A stretch of DNA of 35,426 nucleotides, from positions 1-35,426 of the forward strand of contig JAANWX010000080.1 in NCBI GenBank assembly GCA_018263575.1, in the 5' to 3' direction. The translations under genes and the position numbers were made by a program. The notes beneath the pieces were generated by a model, which made no database searches, had not been told where the DNA came from, and was given only the letters and a program-made list of their open reading frames with translations. Positions 7,741 to 14,947 of the stretch are shown here, piece by piece. The stretch comes from Chloroflexota bacterium (GTDB lineage: Bacteria; Chloroflexota; Anaerolineae; Anaerolineales; UBA11858). Every line of letters starts with the position of its first letter. Position 1 is the stretch's first letter.

Positions 7741-9093
7741 ATGAAAACTACTGCTGTGATCTTGGCCGCTGGACAAGGAATAAGAATGCGTTCGGGCTTG
7801 CCTAAAGTCCTCCACCCCGCTCTGGGAAGGCCAATGGTTCAATATGTTTTAGATGCGGTTTCTCCTGTCTCGGGTGAGAAGTCGGTCTTGGTTGTGGGCC
7901 ATAAAGCAGATCAAGTCAAGCAGACCCTGCAAGACCGTGTGCGTTATGCTATACAGGCTGAACAATTGGGGACGGGGCATGCGGTACAACAGGCTGAGGA
8001 CCTCCTAAAAAATAAGTCCGATTTGATTTTGGTAGTTTATGCCGATATGCCTCTCTTGCGCCCAGAGACATTGGGCAGTTTGGTGGAGGCCCAAAAAACT
8101 CACCCTGGCCCTTTTACAATGTTGACCGTTGAGGTCGATGATCCGCGAGGGTTTGGGCGCATTGTTCGGAACGAAGAAGGAGAAGTCCAAGCCATTGTAG
8201 AAGAAGCGGATGCCTCTCCGGAACAACTTGCGGTCAAAGAATTAAACGCGGGCGTGTACTGCTTTTCCGCTGAATGGATGTGGGACGCCCTTGACCAAAT
8301 AGAACTATCCCCCAAGGGAGAGTATTACCTTACGGATTTGGTGGAAATCGCTGTCTCACAGAATTTGAGCGTTCAGACAGTCTCCACGCATGAGCCTTCC
8401 GAATTAATCGGTGTGAACACACGGGTGCATTTGGCCGAAGCGGCAAGACTTCTTCGGGCCAGGATCAACCAAAAGTGGATGCTTTCCGGAGTCACTATCG
8501 CTGACCCTTTGACCACCTATATTGAGCCAAGCGTGAAGATTGCTCCCGAAACGACCATTTTACCTGGTACGCATCTCCAGGGCGATACCCAAATAGGCGC
8601 TCAGTGTGTGCTAGGCCCGAATACAATCGTCCGGGATTCTCAAGTTGGCGATTCCTGTCAGATTGAAGCCTCTGTGGTCGAAAATGCAATTTTGGAAGAC
8701 CATGTTGATATTGGTCCCTTCGGTCATCTTCGTAAGGGCGCGCATCTCGCTGAGGGCGTTCACATGGGGAATTTTGGTGAAGTAAAGGCTTCTTATTTGG
8801 GCCCGGGCACCAAAATGGGACATTTTTCATACATTGGTGATACCACCACGGGCAAGAACGTGAACATTGGTGCTGGAACGATCACTTGTAATTACGATGG
8901 CAGACAAAAACATAAAACACAAATTGGAGACGAAGTTTTCCTGGGCAGCGATACCATGCTGGTTGCCCCTGTCAAATTAGGAGATAAAGCGCGAACCGGA
9001 GCCGGAGCAGTGGTGACGAAAGATGTTCCGGAGAAAAACGTAGTTGTCGGTGCCCCTGCCCGCTCTATTCGAGTACTAGAAAATGAAGAATAA
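7741..9093 (+). CDS. glmU: Bifunctional UDP-GlcNAc pyrophosphorylase / glucosamine-1-phosphate N-acetyltransferase
   Basis: GlmU makes UDP-N-acetylglucosamine from glucosamine-1-phosphate, acetyl-CoA and UTP, for peptidoglycan and other glycans. The 450-residue length is normal. The N-terminal nucleotidyltransferase (1-~230) shows VILAAGQGIRMRSGLPKVLH, the EQLGTGHAVQ substrate loop, the metal-binding YADMPLL and ELNAGVY. The C-terminal half is a left-handed beta-helix of hexapeptide repeats with the acetyltransferase motifs PFGHLRKGAHL, GNFGEVK and TCNYDGRQKHKT. It starts at an ATG with TGGAG five bases upstream, right after a terminator-type hairpin. The small DUF211 gene follows 11 bases after its stop and may be co-transcribed. 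The pathway partner, a GlmS-like gene, is far away at 33.5 kb. Confidence 0.97.
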   Translation: MKTTAVILAAGQGIRMRSGLPKVLHPALGRPMVQYVLDAVSPVSGEKSVLVVGHKADQVKQTLQDRVRYAIQAEQLGTGHAVQQAEDLLKNKSDLILVVYADMPLLRPETLGSLVEAQKTHPGPFTMLTVEVDDPRGFGRIVRNEEGEVQAIVEEADASPEQLAVKELNAGVYCFSAEWMWDALDQIELSPKGEYYLTDLVEIAVSQNLSVQTVSTHEPSELIGVNTRVHLAEAARLLRARINQKWMLSGVTIADPLTTYIEPSVKIAPETTILPGTHLQGDTQIGAQCVLGPNTIVRDSQVGDSCQIEASVVENAILEDHVDIGPFGHLRKGAHLAEGVHMGNFGEVKASYLGPGTKMGHFSYIGDTTTGKNVNIGAGTITCNYDGRQKHKTQIGDEVFLGSDTMLVAPVKLGDKARTGAGAVVTKDVPEKNVVVGAPARSIRVLENEE

Positions 9094-9104
9094 GGAGTTT
9101 TAAA

Positions 9105-9392
9105 ATGGGACGTTTACGTAGGCTGGTTCTGGATGTCTTAAAGCCTTTGGAACCTAGTATCGTGGAATTGGTACAACTGATAGCCGCCCTTGAAGGCGTT
9201 GACGGCGTCAACATCTCTATCTATGAAATTGATCATAAAGTAGAAAATGCCAAGATAACGGTAGAGGGAAAGAGTTTGTCTTATGGAAATATGAAAGAGC
9301 TGATTGAAGCCAATGGCGGCGCCATTCACTCTATTGACGAGGTCGCGGCTGGAGATGTTTTGATTGAAGACGTGATCACACATCAGGACTGA
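9105..9392 (+). CDS. DUF211 family protein
   Basis: A 95-residue protein matching the small DUF211 family (archaeal MTH889-like): start MGRLRRLVLDVLKPLEPSIV, then GVDGVNISIYEIDHKVENAK and IEANGGAIHSIDEVAAGD. The fold is expected to be a ferredoxin-like alpha/beta domain that forms oligomers. Function is not established; structural work on an archaeal member suggested metal or small-ligand binding, which I recall only in outline. It is preceded by AAGGAG and is two bases from the next gene, a VIT-type membrane protein, so the two are very likely translated together. The pairing points to metal handling, but this is inference. Confidence 0.8.
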   Translation: MGRLRRLVLDVLKPLEPSIVELVQLIAALEGVDGVNISIYEIDHKVENAKITVEGKSLSYGNMKELIEANGGAIHSIDEVAAGDVLIEDVITHQD

Positions 9393-9394
9393 GT

Positions 9395-10009
9395 ATGCAT
9401 AAGACCAAAGACTTCCTAGATCAAGTCACAGGGTTCTTTCGTGAAGTACAGAGCTACAATCGTTTGGTCGGTATCTCAGAGATTGCCAGACGGTACTTTG
9501 CCATGAATGCATTCGATGGTGTATTGACGACAATTGGTGTCTTGATTGGGAATTATCTCGCTGGCGTGCGTGACGTTTCCGTCCCCATCCGCATTGGGCT
9601 AGCCACCTCGGTAGCCATGGGTATTTCTGGTTTATGGGGAGCTTATCTCACAGAAGCGGCTGAGCGCCAGCGCGAGCTAACCGAATTGGAGATGATTACT
9701 CTCACTGACCAGAACGATACCAAAATTGGTAAGGCTTCTCGTTTTGCTGTGGTGATCGTTTCTATTGTGGATGGCCTGGCTCCTTTTCTAGGTTCTATAT
9801 TGGTCTTACTCCCCCTCTTTTTTGATCCCATGATTGGCAACGCCGTAGTGAGTTACGCTCTCTCCATTGGTGTCGCCTTAATCAGTCTTTTTGGCTTAGG
9901 GGTTTTCCTGGGTCATATCTCACAACGCAACCTCATTGGATATGGGATACGTACATTGATCGCTGGGTTAGTAGCCATCGCTATTAACTTCCTTATAGAA
10001 GGAGGATAA
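9395..10009 (+). CDS. VIT1/CCC1-like membrane protein (TIGR00267-type), possible metal-ion transporter
   Basis: A 204-residue protein with a soluble N-terminal ~40 residues and about five hydrophobic segments. The signature FAMNAFDGVLTTIGVLIGNY at ~46-65 corresponds to the first helix of vacuolar iron transporter/CCC1-like proteins, in which a conserved Asp lies in the ion path. Further segments are IRIGLATSVAMGISGLWGAY, FAVVIVSIVDGLAPFLGSIL and SYALSIGVALISLFGLGV. The soluble metal-binding domain of plant VIT proteins is absent. It starts two bases after the DUF211 stop and ends six bases before a candidate small ORF. Iron or manganese export/sequestration is the family expectation; the substrate is not shown here. 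Confidence 0.75.
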   Translation: MHKTKDFLDQVTGFFREVQSYNRLVGISEIARRYFAMNAFDGVLTTIGVLIGNYLAGVRDVSVPIRIGLATSVAMGISGLWGAYLTEAAERQRELTELEMITLTDQNDTKIGKASRFAVVIVSIVDGLAPFLGSILVLLPLFFDPMIGNAVVSYALSIGVALISLFGLGVFLGHISQRNLIGYGIRTLIAGLVAIAINFLIEGG

Positions 10010-10010
10010 T

Positions 10011-10130
10011 ATGGACTTCAAAAATCTTCGGAATATCGGTTTTTGGCTTCAAAAGTTCAAGGTCGCTTGTGAAACTTCTTTTAATATGCCCTTTGAGACT
10101 TTTGAAGTTTACTCTAGGGAAAGGGGCTGA
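10011..10130 (+). CDS. Candidate 39-residue small protein
   Basis: An ATG at 10011 has a near-ideal Shine-Dalgarno (GAAGGAGG) five bases upstream, overlapping the end of the VIT-like gene. The 39-codon frame begins MDFKNLRNIGFWLQKFK and ends ETFEVYSRERG before the cytidine deaminase gene. I do not recognise the product. Part of it covers an inverted repeat (10047-10062 with 10091-10107), so the stretch might instead be a hairpin element, and the Shine-Dalgarno could be chance. Only the ribosome binding site and the open frame support it. Confidence 0.35.
   Translation: MDFKNLRNIGFWLQKFKVACETSFNMPFETFEVYSRERG
10047..10107. repeat. Imperfect inverted repeat before cdd
   Basis: CTTCAAAAGT at 10047-10056 is inverted as ACTTTTGAAG at 10098-10107, and the pairing extends inward with interruptions (TTCAAGG / CCTTTGA). 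There is no T-run. It could be an RNA structure between the VIT-like gene and cdd. Confidence 0.55.
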
Positions 10131-10139
10131 ACGGGTACA

Positions 10140-10553
10140 ATGAGAAAAATAACAGAAAAACAGCGCCAACAATTAATCAAGGCTGCAAATCGCGTGCGCG
10201 CCAATGCCTACGCCCCCTATTCGAACTATGCCGTTGGAGCCGCTCTGCTTACTTCCTCGGGAAAAATTTTTAGAGGGGCAAACGTTGAAAATGCCGCTTA
10301 TCCGGTGACTATGTGCGCTGAACGCTCGGCTGTTTTTAGTGCTGTCGCGGCAGGTGAACAAGAATTCAATGCCATCGCTGTGGCAACCGATAACGGTGGC
10401 ACACCCTGCGGTTCATGCCGGCAAGTTCTGGCGGAGTTTGGCCTTGATATAAAGGTTTTGATTGTGGATGGAGAGGAAAAGATAGTTCGGGAAACTACCG
10501 TAGAGGCACTTTTACCAGGTGCTTTCAGTGGGGGAGATTTACCGGACTCCTAG
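10140..10553 (+). CDS. cdd: Cytidine deaminase
   Basis: A 137-residue cytosolic zinc enzyme that deaminates cytidine and deoxycytidine to uridine and deoxyuridine in pyrimidine salvage. The length fits the homotetrameric class. Visible motifs are AYAPYSNYAVGAAL (substrate loop), GANVENAAYPVTMCAERSAV with zinc ligand Cys59 and proton-shuttle Glu61, and TPCGSCRQVLAEF with zinc ligands Cys90 and Cys93. It is the last gene on this strand before the convergent DUF389-SH3 gene, whose stop is five bases away. A nucleoside-type BMP ABC importer starts 3.5 kb downstream, so salvage of imported nucleosides is a plausible shared role. Confidence 0.95.
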   Translation: MRKITEKQRQQLIKAANRVRANAYAPYSNYAVGAALLTSSGKIFRGANVENAAYPVTMCAERSAVFSAVAAGEQEFNAIAVATDNGGTPCGSCRQVLAEFGLDIKVLIVDGEEKIVRETTVEALLPGAFSGGDLPDS

Positions 10554-10558
10554 GCCTA

Positions 10559-11773
10559 TTACCAATCCGCATCCGGCGGCTCGACCAAGAGTAAAGATTC
10601 GAGAATCCAACCTTCTTCCTGTTCCTCGGTGAATAAACGGATATGGATCCAGTGGTAGCCGTCCTCGTCTTCTGTTGGATTGGTGTCGATAATTTCTACC
10701 GCGTTTCCGTTGAGCAAAGATGTCAGCCGAGGGTTGTCAAAACCTGGCCCTGTGCGGATAACGGCTCCCCCTGTTTCTTCTGAGGCGTTGATGGTTGCAT
10801 AGATGGGCGTGGGGCTGGGGCTTGGGGTGCTGGTGGGGGATGGTGTGGGGGTGGTGGTCGGGATGGGGGATTGGGTCGCCGTGGGGGGGACCGGAGAGGG
10901 TGTGGGCGTGGCCGATGGCGGGACGGGGGACGGTGTCGCCGTTGGGGTTGGCGGGGTGGGGGACGGCGTGGGGAGGGCAACATTTCCCCCCAAAATAGCC
11001 CCAGCGCCGCTTAGGCCAATCAACAAAATAATCCCCAAAATGGTCACCACACTCCCCAAAGTGTATCCCAAAAACGTCAGGGGGCGGAATCCCAAAACGA
11101 CGAAAATAATACTTCCAACTAAGGAGACAATGGCAAAATGCGTGGCAAAAACTACCAGGCCATCGGGCCAAAGGTGAGGCGTGCCATTCCCTAACCCGAA
11201 CCCAGCCACGCTTAAGGGGATGAACAATTCATAAGCCAGGGCTACGCTTGGCAAAACAGGGCTGCCCTTTTTACGCGCCACTGCCAATACAGTGAACACC
11301 GTTCCTACAACGAGTAAAACCAGATGCGACCAAGAAACCTGGGCGTGTGAGACGGCATAAATCAAGACTTGGGGGCGCAAAACCCTTCCCGCCAAACCTC
11401 CCAAAAAGCCTACCAAAAATACCAATCCGCTCGCCACCAGCGTGGCCAGCAGACGTCGCCCAAAAAACTTGAACGAGCCGGTCACTGTTCCCAAACAGAT
11501 GCCAATAATGGGCGTTAAGGTGGGGGCTGTCAGAACCCCTAGAACTAGCAGCGCTGGGGTGTCTAGCATAATGCCTGCCGCTAGGATGGCTGCTGACAAA
11601 AGAGAAAATAAGAAAAAATCGAAGGACGGGGAAGTGCGTTGGGCGATTTTGTCAATCCCTTTCGTTTCGGCATCCAAGTCATCGGGAACCAGGTGGCGCT
11701 CTGCGCGACGACGGCGAGCGGGAGGAAGCTCATCTAGGTTTTCTGGGTTGTGGTTGGTTTTTGGAATAGACAT
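10559..11773 (-). CDS. DUF389-type membrane protein with proline-rich linker and C-terminal SH3 domain
   Basis: A 404-residue protein from the ATG at 11773 (a TTG at 11791 would add six residues). An Arg-rich cytoplasmic N terminus (RRRRAERH) precedes a membrane region of about seven helices (~50-260). That region opens with SPSFDFFLFSLLSAAILAAG and the DUF389-like TPTLTPIIGICLGTVTGS. Then come ~60 residues of Pro/Thr/Ser repeats (TPSPTPPTPTATPSPVPP type). The last part is a bacterial SH3-like domain (~330-404: YATINASEETGGAVIRTGPG ... GYHWIHIRL ... EEGWILESLL). DUF389 proteins have no settled function. The SH3 domain after a long linker suggests a cell-wall or extracellular contact, which is inference. 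On the same strand nothing lies downstream; cdd converges at the 3' end. Confidence 0.8.
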   Translation of the reverse strand: MSIPKTNHNPENLDELPPARRRRAERHLVPDDLDAETKGIDKIAQRTSPSFDFFLFSLLSAAILAAGIMLDTPALLVLGVLTAPTLTPIIGICLGTVTGSFKFFGRRLLATLVASGLVFLVGFLGGLAGRVLRPQVLIYAVSHAQVSWSHLVLLVVGTVFTVLAVARKKGSPVLPSVALAYELFIPLSVAGFGLGNGTPHLWPDGLVVFATHFAIVSLVGSIIFVVLGFRPLTFLGYTLGSVVTILGIILLIGLSGAGAILGGNVALPTPSPTPPTPTATPSPVPPSATPTPSPVPPTATQSPIPTTTPTPSPTSTPSPSPTPIYATINASEETGGAVIRTGPGFDNPRLTSLLNGNAVEIIDTNPTEDEDGYHWIHIRLFTEEQEEGWILESLLLVEPPDADW

Positions 11774-11956
11774 GTTTATATTATACTCCAAATGACATTT
11801 TTAGGGAGAGAGCCGCTCAGGTTGGGAGTATGTTTCTATGTGCAACTGCCCTGAGGGTTATTGTACTTCTTTCTTCTATTTGGGAGAAGATGCGATAAAA
11901 TAGGGGCTAATGACAAAATAGATTGCCACACCCTTATCCTGAATTCAGGAGAATTA

Positions 11957-13000
11957 ATGAAATTCCGATTTTTGAGTATTCTACTGCTTTTATCCATCGC
12001 CGGTTGCGCAGTGGCCACCCCAGGGGAGACCCCTCCTCCTGCCCCCTCTGGCACGTCTTCCCCTCCGGCTGCGACCGTTCCCCCCCCTTCGCCATCTCTT
12101 GCTCCCAGCCCATCCCCCGCCCTGCCACCCTTGGGCATTTTCCTTGCTCCTGCTAATGCTGACGCTGTCCTCGGGGAGGATTTACGCACCCTCACCTCCG
12201 CTTGGGCCGAAGAGGATGGTCTCCGTTTCCAACTTCGCGAAACGCTATCTGAAAATGACTTTGTGGCGGAAGATATTCATTGGGTAGTCGCCCTGCCGCC
12301 CCTTTCTAACTTGGAGGGTTTAGCCGCTTCAGCCCCTGAAACACGTTTTTTGGCGGTTGGCTTTTCTGACCTCGAAGCCACCGGTAACCTGAGCGTGATT
12401 CGCCCGGGAGTTTCTCATTTCGATCAGCAAGGTTTCATGGCCGGTTATATCGCCGCCATGATCACCCCTGACTGGCGCGTGGGCGTGATAGGCCTCGCAG
12501 ATGACCCGGCTGGGAAGGCGGCCCGAGAGGGGTTTACCGCCGGCGCTATCTATTTTTGTGGATTGTGTCGCTCCGAATATCCGCCATTTTTTGAATATCC
12601 CCTCTTCGTGGAGCTAGATGCTGAGGCCAGTTCTTCGCAGTGGCAATCGGCCGCGAACATTTTGCTCAACAAGGGCGTAGAAACTATTTACCTTGTCCCC
12701 GGGGCTGGGGATGATGACTTACGCCAATATTTAGTCCAATCTGATGTGAACCTTATTGGAGGCGGGGAGGAAGTGACAGAAACAATCGCTGAGCATTGGG
12801 TTGTCTCACTGCGCTTTGACCTCCTGCAGGTTGTTGAGGAGCATTGGCCTGAGTTTGTGGAGGGTGCGGTGGGTGCGAGCGTCCAGGTTCCGCTCACCTT
12901 GGCTGACATTAACTCAGATTTACTAAGCCCTGGCCGCCAGCGTTTGGCCGAGAAAATACTCGAAGAGGTTGTAGCCGGTTTTATTGAAGTTACTCCATAA
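11957..13000 (+). CDS. BMP-like lipoprotein, divergent substrate-binding protein
   Basis: A 347-residue lipoprotein from the ATG at 11957, chosen because AGGAG lies five bases upstream and a clean signal follows (MKFRFLSILLLLSIAGC, lipobox Cys17). A Pro/Ser/Thr-rich tether (~20-58) leads to an alpha/beta binding domain. The domain resembles BMP/PnrA-type proteins (PETRFLAVGFSD, FMAGYIAAMIT, WRVGVIGLADD, AANILLNKGVETIYLVPGAG) but lacks several conserved residues seen in the neighbour at 13700. It would be anchored outside the membrane. Proximity to a complete BMP importer suggests an accessory or alternative binding protein; a sensor role is also possible. It is separated from that operon by ~700 bases of repeat-bearing DNA. 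Confidence 0.7.
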   Translation: MKFRFLSILLLLSIAGCAVATPGETPPPAPSGTSSPPAATVPPPSPSLAPSPSPALPPLGIFLAPANADAVLGEDLRTLTSAWAEEDGLRFQLRETLSENDFVAEDIHWVVALPPLSNLEGLAASAPETRFLAVGFSDLEATGNLSVIRPGVSHFDQQGFMAGYIAAMITPDWRVGVIGLADDPAGKAAREGFTAGAIYFCGLCRSEYPPFFEYPLFVELDAEASSSQWQSAANILLNKGVETIYLVPGAGDDDLRQYLVQSDVNLIGGGEEVTETIAEHWVVSLRFDLLQVVEEHWPEFVEGAVGASVQVPLTLADINSDLLSPGRQRLAEKILEEVVAGFIEVTP

Positions 13001-13427
13001 AGATCGGGTTGCGCTCCCACACCGCCCTCTCATTGCAATCTGTGAAAATCATCTATGTGATAATCCTCCATTTCCTCATTAAACTCTTCTACGTTCTGTG
13101 TCTTGTCATGACTCCACTGAAATAACTACTTTTTGAGATGCGCCAAAAGATGGCAGAGCGACCAGTAGATTAGGCTTGTGAGAGCCAGAAACGCATCCTG
13201 GCGGTTCGTGTAAAGGGAGTGCATCTTTTTCGTAAAAAATTCACATAGAAGGCGTAGACAGCGATCAACTTTTCAAAAGTACCCTTTTTTCAGAGGAGTC
13301 TTGTGATATAATTACCAAGAGTCGAAAGCTGGGCATTTACTACGTACTACAAAATGTTTTTTGCTAAGCGTTGAATCGCTCCAATTTTTGATTATGAGAT
13401 GGTATCTTCTTATAAAATAGGGAAATT

Positions 13428-13566
13428 TGTAGCCGAGATTTTCGCGAAGCCACACGGTGTTGCCCACAGGGCATGCACAGCACACCCATTTGGTGTACCC
13501 GAAGGGGTACAATCTCGCTTTTGCGGGGTCACGGTGTGCGCCCTTGGCGTAGAAACCCCGGCTACA
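13428..13566. repeat. Palindromic intergenic repeat, TGTAG...CTACA family, copy A
   Basis: TTGTAGCCG (13427-13435) is inverted as CGGCTACA (13559-13566). The interior contains AGCCACACGGTGT, CCCATTTGGTGTACC and GAAGGGGTAC, and matching words recur in copy B at 20033-20139. No coding capacity is visible. Confidence 0.65.
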
Positions 13567-13637
13567 GAATCGTTCCCCAGAATATTGAAAAGATACATGA
13601 GATGTATACAATCGGGAGGTGAAATTACTCAAAAAAG

Positions 13638-13668
13638 TTGATAATTGAATATGCGCTAGTAGTATATA
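13638..13668 (+). promoter_or_regulatory. Possible promoter of the BMP importer operon
   Basis: TTGATA (13638-13643) and TATATA (13663-13668) resemble -35 and -10 boxes, about 30 bases before the lipoprotein start codon. The 19-base spacing is longer than ideal, so this is only a candidate. Confidence 0.3.
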
Positions 13669-13699
13669 AATTTCACTTAGTATTAGAGGAGAATTAGAA

Positions 13700-14722
13700 A
13701 TGCGTAAATATACTTTGATTAGTATTTTGTTAGTTGCTTTAGTTTTGTTGTCCGGTTGCGGCCCCGCCTTACCCGAAGGTTGTGAAAAAGGTGACCTGAA
13801 AGTTGGTATGGTTTCCGACGTAGGTGGTATTGATGATGCCAGCTTCAACGAGAACACCTGGGCAGGCCTTGAGCGTGCGGATGAAGAACTAGCCGTTTGT
13901 GCCAAGTTCATTGAGAGCCAGGCACAGGCCGACTACGAGAAGAACATTACCGAGTTTGCCGAGCAGGACTATGACCTGATTATCACCGTTGGCTTCTTGC
14001 TGGGTGATGCCACGGCAAAAATGGCCGAACAATATCCTGATGTCAATTTCGGCATCATCGACTTCGCTTATGACCCCCCCATCCCCAACGTGGCTGGTAT
14101 TGTCTTCAATGTTGATGAAGCTTCCTTCCCCATTGGCTACTTGGCCGCTGGTATGGCTGTGGAACAAGACTCCGATGATCCCCAAGTTGGTTATGTGGGT
14201 GGTATGCAAATCCCCCCTGTTGAACAATTCATTGTTGCCTATGAAGCTGGTGTGAACTATTACAATGAACAACATGGCACGGATGTAAAATTCAAGGGCG
14301 TTTATGTTGGTGACTTCGAAGCTCCTGACCAAGGCAAGATCCAGGGCAACTCACTAATTGACGAAGGCGCGGACGTGATCATGGGCTGTGGCGGTAAGAC
14401 TGGTAACGGTGGTCTCGCTGCGGCCAAAGAACGTGGCAAGCTAGGCATTGGTGTAGATGTTGACCAATACAACACGCTCCCCAATGAGAAAGACATTCTC
14501 ATTACTTCTACCATGAAGCGCCTCGACAATGCCGTTTACTCCGTTATTGAATCATTGATCAATGACGAGTTCCCCGGCGGCGGCCTTTATATTGGCGCCT
14601 TGGCCAATGGCGGCGTTGGTTTAGCACCTTATCACGATGTTGATGTTCCAGAAGATCTACAGCAAGAGGTTTCAGATATTCTAAATGCTGTTGAAGCCGG
14701 TGAACTTGATACTGGTTGGTAG
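13700..14722 (+). CDS. BMP-family ABC transporter substrate-binding lipoprotein
   Basis: A 340-residue lipoprotein (signal MRKYTLISILLVALVLLSGC, lipobox Cys20) of the BMP/PnrA/Med family, which binds purine and other nucleosides outside the cell and feeds an ABC permease. Visible family features are KVGMVSDVGGIDDASFNENT, the DLIITVGF strand, YPDVNFGIIDF, the FPIGYLAAGMA helix, VGYVGGMQIPPVEQF, DVIMGCGGKTGNG and IGVDVDQYNTLP. The length is normal. It has a strong Shine-Dalgarno (GAGGAGA) and is followed by a hairpin, short repeats and then the ATPase and two permeases, so it is the binding protein of that importer. Guanosine, inosine, cytidine or riboflavin-like ligands are all known for the family; nucleosides fit the context best. 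Confidence 0.95.
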   Translation: MRKYTLISILLVALVLLSGCGPALPEGCEKGDLKVGMVSDVGGIDDASFNENTWAGLERADEELAVCAKFIESQAQADYEKNITEFAEQDYDLIITVGFLLGDATAKMAEQYPDVNFGIIDFAYDPPIPNVAGIVFNVDEASFPIGYLAAGMAVEQDSDDPQVGYVGGMQIPPVEQFIVAYEAGVNYYNEQHGTDVKFKGVYVGDFEAPDQGKIQGNSLIDEGADVIMGCGGKTGNGGLAAAKERGKLGIGVDVDQYNTLPNEKDILITSTMKRLDNAVYSVIESLINDEFPGGGLYIGALANGGVGLAPYHDVDVPEDLQQEVSDILNAVEAGELDTGW

Positions 14723-14744
14723 ACTTTAACCGGTGTGATTTTTC

Positions 14745-14780
14745 CAATGGTGCTGAGGAATTTTCCCCAGCACCATTGTT
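14745..14780 (+). terminator. Hairpin between the binding-protein and ATPase genes (partial terminator)
   Basis: CAATGGTGCTG (14745-14755) pairs perfectly with CAGCACCATTG (14768-14778), followed by only a short T-run. It lies 23 bases after the lipoprotein stop. Such hairpins commonly stabilise or partly terminate the transcript, giving more binding protein than ATPase and permease. Confidence 0.6.
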
Positions 14781-14800
14781 CTAACTGAGTGCATGTGTGC

Positions 14801-14922
14801 AAGTGGCAAGTGGCAAGTGGCAAGTGGCAGGTTTGCAAGTAAGCGAGTGGGCGTTTTGCGAGCTACTTCTTCATCACTCATTACTCATTACTCATTACTC
14901 ATTACTCCTTACTCATCACTCA
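14801..14922. repeat. Two 7-bp tandem repeat arrays
   Basis: AAGTGGC is repeated four times at 14801-14828, and a TCATTAC array of about five units with variants extends over 14878-14922. Both lie inside the BMP operon, between the hairpin and the ATPase start. Similar low-complexity words occur near 28.7, 30.1 and 35.35 kb. Confidence 0.8.
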
Positions 14923-14947
14923 TCATTCCCCTCCAGAGAGAAATTAG

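Larger units (their letters stand above)
13001..13699. other. 699-base intergenic region: transposase-like relic and palindromic repeat
   Basis: No intact gene is visible. On the - strand, 13139-13283 can be read as a short ORF ending with a stop (NRQDAFLALTSLIYWSLCHL). It looks like the C-terminal tail of a transposase, but is too short to classify. Positions 13428-13566 hold a TGTAGCC...GGCTACA palindromic repeat. The last 60 bases contain a plausible promoter and the Shine-Dalgarno of the BMP lipoprotein gene. Confidence 0.5.

Noticed and set aside
10723-11177. Several proline- or glycine-rich frames opposite or beside the DUF389-SH3 gene
   Set aside because: They are other-frame readings of the Pro/Thr linker repeats; the DUF389-SH3 frame has both domains intact.
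11861-11956. Upstream start for the BMP-like lipoprotein
   Set aside because: It would place 32 polar residues before the signal peptide; the ATG at 11957 has AGGAG at the right distance and a clean lipoprotein signal.
13312-13911. - strand frame of 199 codons across the lipoprotein start
   Set aside because: It covers the promoter, the palindromic repeat and the lipoprotein signal peptide, and shows no domain; the + strand lipoprotein explains the region.
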